A DNA stretch of 64,000 nucleotides from the NCBI GenBank assembly GCA_937996235.1, contig CALKVK010000035.1, positions 248,001 through 312,000 of the forward strand, in the 5' to 3' direction. Below the pieces are notes generated by a model, which saw nothing but the letters and a program-made list of their open reading frames with translations, ran no database searches and was not told the DNA's origin. The DNA is from an uncultured bacterium (GTDB taxonomy: Bacteria; Planctomycetota; JAJSAM01; JAJVHW01). Below are positions 45,924 to 54,493 of the stretch, piece after piece. Both the position numbers and the translations under genes were made by a program. Position 1 is the stretch's first letter; each line of letters opens with the position of its first letter.

Positions 45924-48497
45924 TCAGCGTGCCGCAGCCGCGACGCGCTCGCGCGTGCCGAGCACGTAGAGCGCGCGCACGGTCTGCCACGCGAGCGTGG
46001 CGCCGGAGAACAGCTCGCGCGGGTCGAGCGTCGTCGCCGGAGAGTGCTCGCCGGGCGCACCGAGCTCGACGCCGAAGAGGATGAGCCCGCGCTCCTCCAG
46101 CAGGTGGCGCGCGAGCGTCCACGGATCGACGGCACCGGACGGCACCGCCCCGCCCGACGTGCGCGGCAACACGCGCCGCAGACTGGGACCGTCGGGCGCG
46201 AAGAGCTCGGCGTAGACCGCGTTCAGCCCGCGCACGAACGTGTTCTGCACGAGGAAGTGGTGCCGCACGCGCTCGCTCGAGATGACCGTGAAACGCTGAC
46301 GGCGCGCGCGGTCGCCGTCGCGCACGAGGCGGTGCTCGAGCAGGTCGCCCTTCACCGGGTCCTGCACCATCGCGACGACGCGCGTGTGTGACGGATACGG
46401 CGCCTCGCCGCGCTCCTCGAGCTCCGCGAGCTGCAGGCACTCGAGCGCGACGTGCCCGTCGGACGCGTCGGCGCCGCGCGTCCGCGGCAGCAGCAGCAGC
46501 ACGTCGGTGCGCGCGAGGTCCACGGCGGGATCGCGCGCGAGCCGCGTCGAGTCGCTCCACGCCACCGTGCCGAACGCGACCTCGGCGCGTCCGCCGTCGG
46601 CCAGCTCCACCGCGAAGCGCGCTCCGGTCGGCGTGACGTCGCGCTCCACCGGTCGGCCCGGAAGCGTGCGCTCGAACGCGAGCACGAGGTCGCGCGCGAG
46701 GGCCTCGCCGACGTCCGCCCGGCTGGTGAGCACGTCCACGCGCAGCGCGCCGTACACGGCGATCAGGTCGGTGACGACGCGCGGGATGCGCTGCGTGTCG
46801 CCGACCACGACGACGCGCCCGACGTGCCCGCCGGTCGGCTCGAGGCGCAGTGCGCCGAGCGCCGGGTCCGCCGTCCCCACGCGGCGCTCCGCGCGCGGAC
46901 GTGCGACGAGCTCCTGCCCGAACGCGCGCACCGTCTCGAAGCGCAGCGCGACGGCGATGACGCCGCGCACGGCATCGGCGCGGACACGGCCCGCGCCGTC
47001 GCGGGCGTACGCCGGACCGTCGTGGCCGCAGGGCGCGAGCAGCACGGCGAGGTCGTCGAACTCGAGCTCGCCGTCCGCGGGCGGCGCGACGAAGTAGCCG
47101 ATGAGCGTCGCCCCGAACTCGCGCGCCGCGCGTGCGTGCAGCTCCACGCAGTCGAGCGTGCCGTCCGCGCCCGCGGCGGCGACGAAGCGCGCGCGCTCCT
47201 CCGCGTCGAAGATGTACGTGTAGACCTCGCAGCCCGCCGAGGTCAGGAGCTGACGGTAGAGGCGGTAGATGCCCGGGTTCGCGACGTTCTGCGCGATGTA
47301 GTTCCCGACGAACGCGCCCGTCGCGACGACGTGAGTGCGCGCGCCGCCGGCGGCGCGCGCGGCCGCGACGTTGCTCTCGTGCTCGAGGTCCGCGTACACG
47401 TCGACGTGCGGGCTGCGGTCGCGCAGGGCGAGGATCGCCGCGACGACCGCGGCGTCCGGGTCGACCGGCTGCGTGCCGAGCACCAGCACGCGCTTCGCGC
47501 GCGCCACGTCCACGCGGTCGAGGTCCGCGCTGCGCACGGGGTCGCCGCGGCGGTAGCGGTACGGCGCCGCGTGCACGGCCGGCAGCGGCGGCAGCGTCGG
47601 CGCGGGCCCGAGCACCGCGGCGCGCAGCGGCCGACGGTTCTTGCGGTAGAGGTCGGCGAACTCGTCGAGCAGGAAGTGGCTGTGCTCGCCGAGCCCGAGG
47701 ATCACCGAGTGGTTGCGCAGCCCCACGGGCCGCATGCGCGAGCGCTGCATCAGCTCGTCGATGGCGGCCGTGCCGATACCGACCAGGAACGAGAACAGCA
47801 CCAGCCCCGCGAACGTGAGGAGGAGCGAGACGACGACCACCGCGCCGTCGGTCGGCGACTCTACGAGGTTGCCGGGATCCTCGACCTGCCGGAACGACCA
47901 CCACAGCGTCGCGAAGAACGTGTCCTGCTGCAGGTCGCCGTCGAAGTCGGGTGTCGCGAGCCAGTGCAGCACCACCGCGCCCGCGAACGAGAGCACGACG
48001 CCGGAGAAGAGCACGAACAGGATCTGGAAGCGCCGCTCGCGCGAGACCAGGATCGACCACAGGTCCCGCACCATCGGGCTCCAGTAGCCGAAGAGCAGCA
48101 CGATGCGGCTCAGCCGGATCAGCCGCGCGTGGCGCAGGTCCACGACGTGCTGGAGCGGCAGGAACGACAGCACCGCGACGAGGTCGAGCGCGAGCAGCAC
48201 CCACTCGCCCGGGGGACGGCGTCCCGGTCGGCGCCCGAACGCGACGGCGCGCACGGCGAGTTCCGCGCCGAACACGCAGAAGAAGAAGACGTCGAGCACG
48301 CCCTGCTCGGGGAGCAGCTCGACGCCGTGCGGCAGGAGCCCCATCACCTCGCGCAGCGGCAGCACCGAGACGAGGATCAGCACCGAGAGCACGATGCGCG
48401 CGGCGTAGCCCTCGAGCACGCGCTCGGCGCGCTCGACGAACCCGTCGGGTCCGTTGTCGCCGGATCCGCCCGGTCCGCGGTCCTTCCCGTCCGCCAC
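45924..48497 (-). CDS. ion-channel-like membrane protein with RCK/TrkA-N domains, atypical pore
   Basis: 857 aa from GTG 48497. A voltage-sensor-like N-terminal bundle (about 30-150) includes an S4-like LIRLSRIVLLFG. A two-helix pore module (about 165-250) follows. The pore loop reads FFATLWWSFRQVEDPGNL and lacks the TVGYGD potassium filter. Two RCK-type NAD-binding units follow (about 265-400, HSVILGLGEHSHFLLDE; about 560-700, VGRVVVVGDTQRIPRVV), with a regulatory tail. The layout recalls the plant CASTOR/POLLUX nuclear channels and their bacterial relatives. Ion choice cannot be read from this filter. Confidence 0.75.
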   Translation of the reverse strand: MADGKDRGPGGSGDNGPDGFVERAERVLEGYAARIVLSVLILVSVLPLREVMGLLPHGVELLPEQGVLDVFFFCVFGAELAVRAVAFGRRPGRRPPGEWVLLALDLVAVLSFLPLQHVVDLRHARLIRLSRIVLLFGYWSPMVRDLWSILVSRERRFQILFVLFSGVVLSFAGAVVLHWLATPDFDGDLQQDTFFATLWWSFRQVEDPGNLVESPTDGAVVVVSLLLTFAGLVLFSFLVGIGTAAIDELMQRSRMRPVGLRNHSVILGLGEHSHFLLDEFADLYRKNRRPLRAAVLGPAPTLPPLPAVHAAPYRYRRGDPVRSADLDRVDVARAKRVLVLGTQPVDPDAAVVAAILALRDRSPHVDVYADLEHESNVAAARAAGGARTHVVATGAFVGNYIAQNVANPGIYRLYRQLLTSAGCEVYTYIFDAEERARFVAAAGADGTLDCVELHARAAREFGATLIGYFVAPPADGELEFDDLAVLLAPCGHDGPAYARDGAGRVRADAVRGVIAVALRFETVRAFGQELVARPRAERRVGTADPALGALRLEPTGGHVGRVVVVGDTQRIPRVVTDLIAVYGALRVDVLTSRADVGEALARDLVLAFERTLPGRPVERDVTPTGARFAVELADGGRAEVAFGTVAWSDSTRLARDPAVDLARTDVLLLLPRTRGADASDGHVALECLQLAELEERGEAPYPSHTRVVAMVQDPVKGDLLEHRLVRDGDRARRQRFTVISSERVRHHFLVQNTFVRGLNAVYAELFAPDGPSLRRVLPRTSGGAVPSGAVDPWTLARHLLEERGLILFGVELGAPGEHSPATTLDPRELFSGATLAWQTVRALYVLGTRERVAAAAR

Positions 48498-48503
48498 GCG
48501 GAG

Positions 48504-48509
48504 AGGCTA
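48504..48509 (-). promoter_or_regulatory. -10 element TAGCCT of a predicted leaderless gene
   Basis: On the minus strand TAGCCT ends 6 nt (CTCCGC) before GTG 48497. No ribosome site is present. Confidence 0.55.
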
Positions 48510-48555
48510 CTCGCGCCGCGGGGCGCCCCGCTCGCCGAACCGGCCTCGGGTTCCG

Positions 48556-49971
48556 TCAGCGCGGGCGGAGGACGACCTCGACGTCGGCGTCGCGGCCCTC
48601 CTCGACGACGACGTCGGAGACGACGGCCGGCGCGTGGAAGGGCGTCGCGACGGTGACCTCGTACGTCCCGGGCCGGTCGAGCTCGAGCCCGAACCAGCTC
48701 ATGTCGCTCCCCGCCCAGTAGTGCGACCACGCTGGCCGCGCGGGGTCCACGGCGCGCACGATCGTCGTCGCACGCGGCAGCGGCACCGGCCGGTGGTGGA
48801 CGTGGTCCACGATGCGGATGTGCAGCCCGACGAGCGGCCGCGCGACGAGGCGCAGGTCGGCCGTCCCCGCGGCGACGCCGGACGCCCGCGCGCCGCGGCG
48901 GCTGCCGTCGGGCTCCCACCAGCAGATGAAGAGGACGTAGGGCCCCGTCGGGAGGCCGTCCGCGACGAAGCGGCCCTCGGCGTCGGTCGCGAAGGTGCCC
49001 GCGTGCCGCCCCGACGGCTCGCGCTCGAGCACGACCGGCTTCCCCGCGATCGGCCGGCCCTCCGCGTCCACGAGCACGCCCTCGACGCGCCCCGGCGGGC
49101 CCACCGTGACGTCGCCGAGCTCGCGCGTCTCCGCGTCGCCGACCGTCGCGAGCACCTCGTCGGACGCGAGTCCGGGACCGCTCAGGTGCAGCCAGCCGAC
49201 CCACCCCGGCGGAAGGCGCAGCGCGGCGCGTCCGTCGGCGCCCGAGCGTGCGCCGGCATGGTCCACGGGCCCGTACCACGTGGAGACGTGGACCCCCTCG
49301 ACGGGTGCGCCGTCGCGGTCCACGAACCGCATCCCCACGAGCACGTCGCGCCGCGCCTCGAGCACCGGGCCGGAGAGCGCGCGCTCCCGCGGGAGCGTCA
49401 CGGTGCCGGGCACGCTGCCGCGCACCTGCACGCGGAACTGCACGGTGTCGGCGATGTCCGCGTCCGGGACGTCCGCGACGCTGAACGCCCAGGCCTCGTC
49501 CAGCACGGCGCGCCGCCGCGACCACGTGCCCGCGCGGCAGACGGCGAGTTCCACGGAGACGTCGGCCGGCGCGACGCCGGCCGGCGCAGCGACGCTGCCG
49601 ACGAGCGTCGTGCACGGCGGCTGCGGCTGCTGCGGCGGTTCCCCGTCGATCGAGTCCGTGCCGACGATCTCGGTCGGCGGGCCCTGTGCGATGGACACCG
49701 ACATGCGCTCGAGGTCACCGCTCGTGACGGCGAGCCGGAACGAGTCGTCTCCGGGTCCTTCGGGCTCAGCGGACACGTCGGGCGGCGACGGCACGACGTG
49801 CGCACGCGGTATCGGCTCGGGCTCGCGCGGTGCGGCGCGGGCGCGGTCCCCGGCGGGCGCGTCCGTGGGCGGCAGCGGCGCAGGGACGTCGTGCAGGGCA
49901 GCGCTGAGCAGCAGCGTCGCGACGCAGGCGACGAGCACGAGGACCAGCATCAGCACGGCGCGGGCGCGCAC
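48556..49971 (-). CDS. membrane-anchored protein with carboxypeptidase-regulatory-like repeats
   Basis: 471 aa from GTG 49971. The N-terminal signal-anchor VLMLVLVLVACVATLLLSAAL is followed by a Pro-rich linker (to about 75). Beta-sandwich modules then follow, with TLVGSVAAPAGVAPADVSVEL, GRVEGVLVDAEGRPIAGKPVVL and TFATDAEGRFVADGLPTGPY, the carboxypeptidase-regulatory pattern. No enzyme motif. It is similar in design to the protein at 28666-30291. The gene starts at the edge of the MITE-like element, whose terminal base supplies the first T of its -10. Confidence 0.7.
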   Translation of the reverse strand: MRARAVLMLVLVLVACVATLLLSAALHDVPAPLPPTDAPAGDRARAAPREPEPIPRAHVVPSPPDVSAEPEGPGDDSFRLAVTSGDLERMSVSIAQGPPTEIVGTDSIDGEPPQQPQPPCTTLVGSVAAPAGVAPADVSVELAVCRAGTWSRRRAVLDEAWAFSVADVPDADIADTVQFRVQVRGSVPGTVTLPRERALSGPVLEARRDVLVGMRFVDRDGAPVEGVHVSTWYGPVDHAGARSGADGRAALRLPPGWVGWLHLSGPGLASDEVLATVGDAETRELGDVTVGPPGRVEGVLVDAEGRPIAGKPVVLEREPSGRHAGTFATDAEGRFVADGLPTGPYVLFICWWEPDGSRRGARASGVAAGTADLRLVARPLVGLHIRIVDHVHHRPVPLPRATTIVRAVDPARPAWSHYWAGSDMSWFGLELDRPGTYEVTVATPFHAPAVVSDVVVEEGRDADVEVVLRPR

Positions 49972-49977
49972 CCCGCG

Positions 49978-49983
49978 AGTCTA
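49978..49983 (-). promoter_or_regulatory. -10 element TAGACT of a predicted leaderless gene
   Basis: On the minus strand TAGACT ends 6 nt (CGCGGG) before GTG 49971. Its first base (49983) is the terminal base of the adjoining inverted-repeat element. Confidence 0.55.
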
Positions 49984-50219
49984 GCCCGCATCGTTCACCA
50001 GCTCCCGCGCCCGGCGCGTCGCCGGAGTCGCGATCTCTGCGTCGGCGCTCCTCGAACGGGGCGTTCAACCCCGACTTCGTCGCGCCTCCTTGATCTCGCG
50101 CCTCCGGCTCGGCCGGGACGGACTGCCGCGTGGCCACAGGGCAGGCGCCACGGACGGAGGCCACGAGCTGACAGCGTCACAGCCGCATGCGCCGCGAGAG
50201 CTGGTGAACGATGCGGGCT
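49983..50219. mobile_element. 237-bp MITE-like element with 22-bp perfect terminal inverted repeats
   Basis: The left end 49983-50004 (agcccgcatcgttcaccagc + tc) and right end 50198-50219 are perfect reverse complements. The match continues imperfectly for about five more bases. The interior encodes nothing recognisable and includes GGGGCGTTCAACCCC. No target-site duplication is evident. It lies between two minus-strand genes: 9 nt after the end of 50229-50645 and directly upstream of the -10 of 48556-49971. Its terminus resembles that of the 54318-54449 inverted repeat at 13 of 18 positions. Confidence 0.6.
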
Positions 50220-50228
50220 CGCGGAACG

Positions 50229-50645
50229 TCAGCGTCCCTCGATCCGCGCGAGCTCGGCCGCCAGGTTACGACGACGTAACTCGTCGCTCGGCGTGCGCCG
50301 CGCGAGCGCATCGATCCGGCGGATCTCCGCGCGCAGTTCGCGGGGGCGCTCCGTCACGTAGGCGCGGCCGGCCTCCTGCACGGCGCCCACCAGCCGCGAC
50401 GCGGGCGCCGCGGCCGTGCTGCGCCGCGCGTCGCCCATCCGATCGACGGCGGCGCCCGACTGGACGCCGTACGCGTCCCAGCCCAGGCGGAAGGTCGCGG
50501 ACTCGCTGCGCGGCGACGCGTCCGCTCCGCGCGGCAGCGCGAGCATCAACGCGATCGCTGCGAGCGCGAACAGCACGACGAGAGCGCCCGCGGCGCCGAC
50601 GCTGATCGCGCCTCGTGCAGCTCTCGGACGGCGGGCGGTGGGCAC
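50229..50645 (-). CDS. small membrane-anchored protein, unknown function
   Basis: 138 aa from GTG 50645; an upstream ATG at 50738 is possible but would run into the divergent promoter region. One helix (GALVVLFALAAIALMLAL, about 15-33) is followed by a hydrophilic segment with RLGWDAYGVQSGAAV and a charged helical tail rich in Arg and Glu (RPRELRAEIRRIDALARR). No known domain. Divergent from the VOC gene. The MITE-like element lies just past its stop. Confidence 0.5.
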   Translation of the reverse strand: MPTARRPRAARGAISVGAAGALVVLFALAAIALMLALPRGADASPRSESATFRLGWDAYGVQSGAAVDRMGDARRSTAAAPASRLVGAVQEAGRAYVTERPRELRAEIRRIDALARRTPSDELRRRNLAAELARIEGR

Positions 50646-50764
50646 GGGCCGGGTGTCTCCACCCCCGCATCGGAACGATGCGCGCCGCACTTGACGGGGC
50701 AGGGCGCCGCCGCGCCGGCGTGGTACGTTCGGCCGCACGGCGGAGTGCCGCAGGGAGGCTCGAC

Positions 50765-51163
50765 ATGGAGAAGGTGCTGGGGATCGGCGGCGTGTTCCTG
50801 CGCGCGCGGGACCGCGAGGCGCTCGCGCGCTGGTATCGCGACCACCTGGGCGTGCCGGTGGACGAGGCCTGGTGGGGCGGCATGTTCCCGCTCTCGACGC
50901 CGCACGACACGGCGGGCGCCGGCGTGGTCTGGAGCGCCTTCCCCCACGACACGGGCTACTTCGGTGCGGCGTCGAACGCGCACATGATCAACTTCCGCGT
51001 GCGCGACCTCGACGCCATGCTCGCGCAGCTCCGCGCGGCGGGCTGCGCCGTGGACGAGCGCGTGGAACGCAGCGAGTACGGCGCGTTCGGCTGGGTCACC
51101 GACCCCGAGGGCGGACGCGTCGAGCTGTGGCAGCCGCCCGCCGCGCCGCCGCACGGCGGCTGA
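50765..51163 (+). CDS. VOC/glyoxalase-family protein
   Basis: 132 aa from ATG 50765, with GGGAGG 6 nt upstream. Paired beta-alpha-beta-beta-beta modules of the vicinal-oxygen-chelate fold: VLGIGGVFLRARDREALARWYRDHLGV at the start and FGWVTDPEGGRVELWQPP at the end. The final Glu in RVELWQ is a common metal ligand, while HMINFRV supplies a His at the module boundary. Family members include glyoxalase I, dioxygenases and resistance proteins; this single-domain type is not assigned. Confidence 0.85.
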   Translation: MEKVLGIGGVFLRARDREALARWYRDHLGVPVDEAWWGGMFPLSTPHDTAGAGVVWSAFPHDTGYFGAASNAHMINFRVRDLDAMLAQLRAAGCAVDERVERSEYGAFGWVTDPEGGRVELWQPPAAPPHGG

Positions 51164-51182
51164 TCACGGCCCGACGCCGCGT

Positions 51183-54100
51183 TCAGCGCCCGTCGTCGCC
51201 GCGCAGCACGCGCAGCCGCGCGGCGCGCGGCGTGTCGGCGACGCGCCCGACGACGGCGTCGAAGACGCCGCCTCCGTCGAGGTCGCCGAGGGCGAGCACG
51301 CTCCCCTCGAGGTCGTCGCCGCCGGTGACGAGCGCGTCCGCGTCGCCGCCGAAGCCGCGCGCGAAGCGCCAGCCCACGGGCGATGCGGACGCGCCGTGCG
51401 CGAAGAGCACGCGCAACGCCGCGCGCCCGGGCGAGGGCGCGTGCTCCGCGAGGAGCACCAGGTCGTCGCGTCCGTCGGCGTCGAGGTCGCGGAACGCCAG
51501 CGCCGCGGCCTGGCCCTCGTCGCCGTTCGCGACGACGGGCAGCACGTCGTCGTCCACGCGCACGAACGCGGCGGTCTCGTCGTCGCCGTCCCACGCGAGC
51601 ACGCGCAGCGCACGCTCCGCGCCGCCGCCGGTGCGCGAGGCGATCGCGATCGCGCCGCCCGACGCCGGGTCCGGCGCGCCCACCGCCACCACGTCCGCGC
51701 GCAGATCGCCGAGCGCGACGAGCGCGGCCGTCACGTCGGTGAGCGTGCCGAGCGCACGAGTCGGACGCGGCCGGTTGAGCGCCACCTGCAGCGACGACCA
51801 CGGCTGCAGCGGCTGGCCGCCGTACGCGCGCTTCTCGATCGCGGACGGACTCGTGACGACGATGTCGCGGCGACCGTCACCGTCGACGTCCGCGACGTCG
51901 AGCGCGGTCCCGGCGAACGGGGTGATGACGTGCTCGCAGCGGAAGGCGGAGTTGCACGTGCCGGTGTACACGCCGGGAGGCGCGCCCGCGATGCTGATCG
52001 TCAGCCCCTGCGCCCGCGGCAGTCTGTCCGCCTCGAAGCGGAACGCGCCGAGTCCTGCGCGCGCGCCCGCGTCCCAGCCGAGGACACGCGTCGCGGGCCA
52101 GTAGATGGCGTACGCATAGCCGCCCGAGAACGGCGTGTACGCATAGCTGCCGATGTCCACCCAGTACTCGGAGAACGGCTGCGCGGCCGTCAGCACGATC
52201 TCGGCGTGCGTGTCGGCGTCGCCGTCGAGATCACCCACCCACACGTCGAGTCCGCGCCAGTCGTCGGCGACGTACGGCGTGGACGAGCCGGCCCCGAACG
52301 CCGGCTGCGCGATGCGGGCCGGCGCGGCGAGAGCGTCGGTCGCGTCGGTCAGCGCGCGGCCGCCGGGCGCGCCGGACGCCGCGCGGTTCAGGAAGATGCG
52401 CACGCCGCTCCGCCCGCTCGGCGGCACGGACGTGTCGTCGGTGACGATCACGACGTCCGGCGCGTGGTCGCCGTCGACGTCCTGCACGCGCACACGCCGC
52501 GCGCGCCAGTCGTCGTCGGCGAGCGGCGCGGGCACGAGCGCATCCGTGACGTCCTGGAACGCACCTGCGCCGTCGAGACGCAGCACGCGCAGCGCCGACG
52601 TCGCGGCGGCGGGACCGCTGCCCGCGTGCGCGACGACGAGCTCCTCGCGCCCGTCGCCGTCGAGGTCGCCCGTCGCGAGCGAGGACAGGTCGCCCGGATC
52701 GAAGACGTCGAGACCGAGCGCCGCGGTGGCGTCGCTCAGCGCGAACACGCGCAGCGTCGCGGACTCCGTGCGGCGCAGGCCGAGCGCGCTCTCCACCACG
52801 ATCGCGTAGCTGCCCGGCGCGCGCACCGGCGCCTGGAACACGTGGCGCGTCGGCGAGACGTACGTCGTCTGCGTCGTGCTCAGGTCCTGGAACACGCCCG
52901 CGCTCCCCGTCTCGAGCAGCACGCGGTCCCCGGGCCCGAACTCGATGCCCGTCAGCGTCACGCCGTTGCCGCCGAGCGTCGTCACGAGCTGCGGCGCGAC
53001 CTCGTCCACGCGCGGCGTGGGCAGGAACGTGAACGGCGTGCCGGGACCGCCGCTGTCGAGCAGCGACGCGGCGTCGCGGACCCGCACCGATGTCGCGCCG
53101 GCGCTGCGCCCGGGCGCCGCGATGCGGATGCGCGTAGGCGACGCCTCGAGGATCTGCTGCGGCGTGAACGCGAGTCCGTCGAACAGGAGCCGCAGATCGG
53201 CGGCCGCGGGCAGATCGCGACCGGTCAGCGTCAGCTCGAAGCCGCCTGCGGAGCTGCCGGCGTCGGGCGCGATCGCGGCGAGCAGCGGGCGCGCCGCGAC
53301 GACGACGTCGTTGCGCGAGAGCGCCTCCTGCCCGGTTGCGGTGCGCAGCAGCACACGCTGCGGACCGCGCGGCGCGTCGGCGGGCACGCGCACGGTCACG
53401 TCGGTCTCGGTGTCGGCGACGAACTCGAGCGGCGTCGCACCGAGGAACACCGTCGGCGCCGCGCCGCGGCCCGCCGGATCGCGCGTGTGCACGGCGCCGA
53501 ACGTGAACTCCTCGCCGACGGCGGCCTGGAACGGCGTCGACGCGATCACGGGCTCGAGGTCCGCCAGCCGCACGCGACCGCGGCGCACCGGCGCGACGCG
53601 CGCGTCGATCCGCACGTCGTGCGTCGCCGCGCCACCCTCGACGACCACCGTGTACTCGCCCGCCGGCACGTCGTCCGGCAGCACGATCCGGCCGCGCAGC
53701 GTGCTGCCGCGGCGGCGCAGCGCGTCGTCCACGCCGGAGATCTCGGCTCCCCCCGGAGCCAGCAGGCGCACGGCTGCCGGCACGTCGCCGGCGAAGCGCA
53801 CCGAGAGGGTCAACGCGGCGCCGGGCACCGCGGGCACGACGGCGCGGAAGCTGCCGTCGTCGCCGGGGGCGGGCAGCTCGGTGCGCACGCGCGGCGGCGC
53901 GCGCAACGTGAACTGCACGCGATAGGCGCCCGTCGCGAGCGGCTCCTGCGACGCCACGCTCGCCCGCCACGTGCCGCCCTCGGTCACGTCCACGGCCACG
54001 TGCGCGCTCGCGCCCGACTCCGCGCCGGCGAGCTCGCCCTCCGGCGTCTCGACGCGCAGCGTGGTCGCGACGCCGTGCTTGCCGCGACGACGCACGCGCA

Positions 54101-54305
54101 CGTCGAGCCGCTGGCCCGTCGCCGCGCGGACGCCGTACGTGTCGACGTCGCCCGCAGGGACCAGGGCCGCATCGAACCGCGCGGTGCCGCGGACCGGGAC
54201 GGCGGGCGTCTCCTCGGCGACGGCCGACGCGGCCGACGCCGCGAGCGCGGCGCCGAACGTCGTGAGAACGAGAAGAGTCCGAGTGATCGTGGTCGCGGCG
54301 CTCAT
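51183..54305 (-). CDS. large exported protein with pre-peptidase-like, IPT/TIG and FG-GAP repeats
   Basis: 1040 aa from ATG 54305, with GAGGTG 5 nt upstream. Signal peptide LLVLTTFGAALAASAASAVA. Beta-sandwich domains (about 40-240; RFDAALVPAGDVDTYGVRA resembles a bacterial pre-peptidase C-terminal domain) are followed by IPT/TIG-like modules (about 330-520; LAAIAPDAGSSAGGFELTLTG, QLVTTLGGNGVTLTG). FG-GAP/VCBS repeats follow (about 525-1040), with several D-x-D-G-D calcium loops (GDLDGDGREE, DVDGDHAPD, DLDGDADTH, DVDGDGRRD). Probably an extracellular adhesion or surface protein. Confidence 0.8.
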   Translation of the reverse strand: MSAATTITRTLLVLTTFGAALAASAASAVAEETPAVPVRGTARFDAALVPAGDVDTYGVRAATGQRLDVRVRRRGKHGVATTLRVETPEGELAGAESGASAHVAVDVTEGGTWRASVASQEPLATGAYRVQFTLRAPPRVRTELPAPGDDGSFRAVVPAVPGAALTLSVRFAGDVPAAVRLLAPGGAEISGVDDALRRRGSTLRGRIVLPDDVPAGEYTVVVEGGAATHDVRIDARVAPVRRGRVRLADLEPVIASTPFQAAVGEEFTFGAVHTRDPAGRGAAPTVFLGATPLEFVADTETDVTVRVPADAPRGPQRVLLRTATGQEALSRNDVVVAARPLLAAIAPDAGSSAGGFELTLTGRDLPAAADLRLLFDGLAFTPQQILEASPTRIRIAAPGRSAGATSVRVRDAASLLDSGGPGTPFTFLPTPRVDEVAPQLVTTLGGNGVTLTGIEFGPGDRVLLETGSAGVFQDLSTTQTTYVSPTRHVFQAPVRAPGSYAIVVESALGLRRTESATLRVFALSDATAALGLDVFDPGDLSSLATGDLDGDGREELVVAHAGSGPAAATSALRVLRLDGAGAFQDVTDALVPAPLADDDWRARRVRVQDVDGDHAPDVVIVTDDTSVPPSGRSGVRIFLNRAASGAPGGRALTDATDALAAPARIAQPAFGAGSSTPYVADDWRGLDVWVGDLDGDADTHAEIVLTAAQPFSEYWVDIGSYAYTPFSGGYAYAIYWPATRVLGWDAGARAGLGAFRFEADRLPRAQGLTISIAGAPPGVYTGTCNSAFRCEHVITPFAGTALDVADVDGDGRRDIVVTSPSAIEKRAYGGQPLQPWSSLQVALNRPRPTRALGTLTDVTAALVALGDLRADVVAVGAPDPASGGAIAIASRTGGGAERALRVLAWDGDDETAAFVRVDDDVLPVVANGDEGQAAALAFRDLDADGRDDLVLLAEHAPSPGRAALRVLFAHGASASPVGWRFARGFGGDADALVTGGDDLEGSVLALGDLDGGGVFDAVVGRVADTPRAARLRVLRGDDGR

Positions 54306-54317
54306 CGCCCACCTCTG

Positions 54318-54449
54318 GCCCGGACCACTCATGACGACTCGCTCAGCACGTAGCCGGCGGCGCGCACCGTGCACGCCGCATCCGCATCGAGCGTGGATCG
54401 CGCCGCGATCCTCGTCACGACGTGCGCAAGCCTCATGAATGGTCCGGGC
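54318..54449. repeat. 17-bp inverted repeat flanking a divergent gene gap
   Basis: gcccggaccactcatga (54318-54334) and its complement at 54433-54449 match at 16 of 17 positions and enclose 98 bp. They bracket a short response-regulator-like fragment and lie between the divergent genes starting at 54305 and 54494. The ends resemble the 49983-50219 element (GCCCGxAxCxTTCA pattern). Confidence 0.55.
54329..54436 (-). pseudogene. C-terminal fragment of an OmpR-type response regulator
   Basis: A 35-codon reading frame (ATG 54436 to TGA 54329) contains HVVTRIAARSTLDADAACT followed by VRAAGYVLSE. This resembles the recognition helix and beta-hairpin that end OmpR/PhoB winged-helix domains (usually RLRxKL...IxTVRGxGYxL). 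An in-frame TAG lies upstream, so the receiver domain and most of the DNA-binding domain are missing. The frame sits almost exactly between the two arms of the inverted repeat. Probably a gene relic; a functional micro-protein is less likely. Confidence 0.45.
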
Positions 54450-54481
54450 TGACGTCCACTCTAGTCGCGACAGCCCGCGCG

Positions 54482-54487
54482 TACACT
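54482..54487 (+). promoter_or_regulatory. -10 element TACACT of a predicted leaderless gene
   Basis: TACACT ends 6 nt (CGCAGC) before GTG 54494. No ribosome site lies between. Confidence 0.55.
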
Positions 54488-54493
54488 CGCAGC

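Noticed and set aside
44662..48204. 1180-codon minus-strand open frame
   Set aside because: It crosses the cytochrome, TPR and channel genes out of frame, has no motif and has extreme Arg/Ala content; the real genes explain the region.
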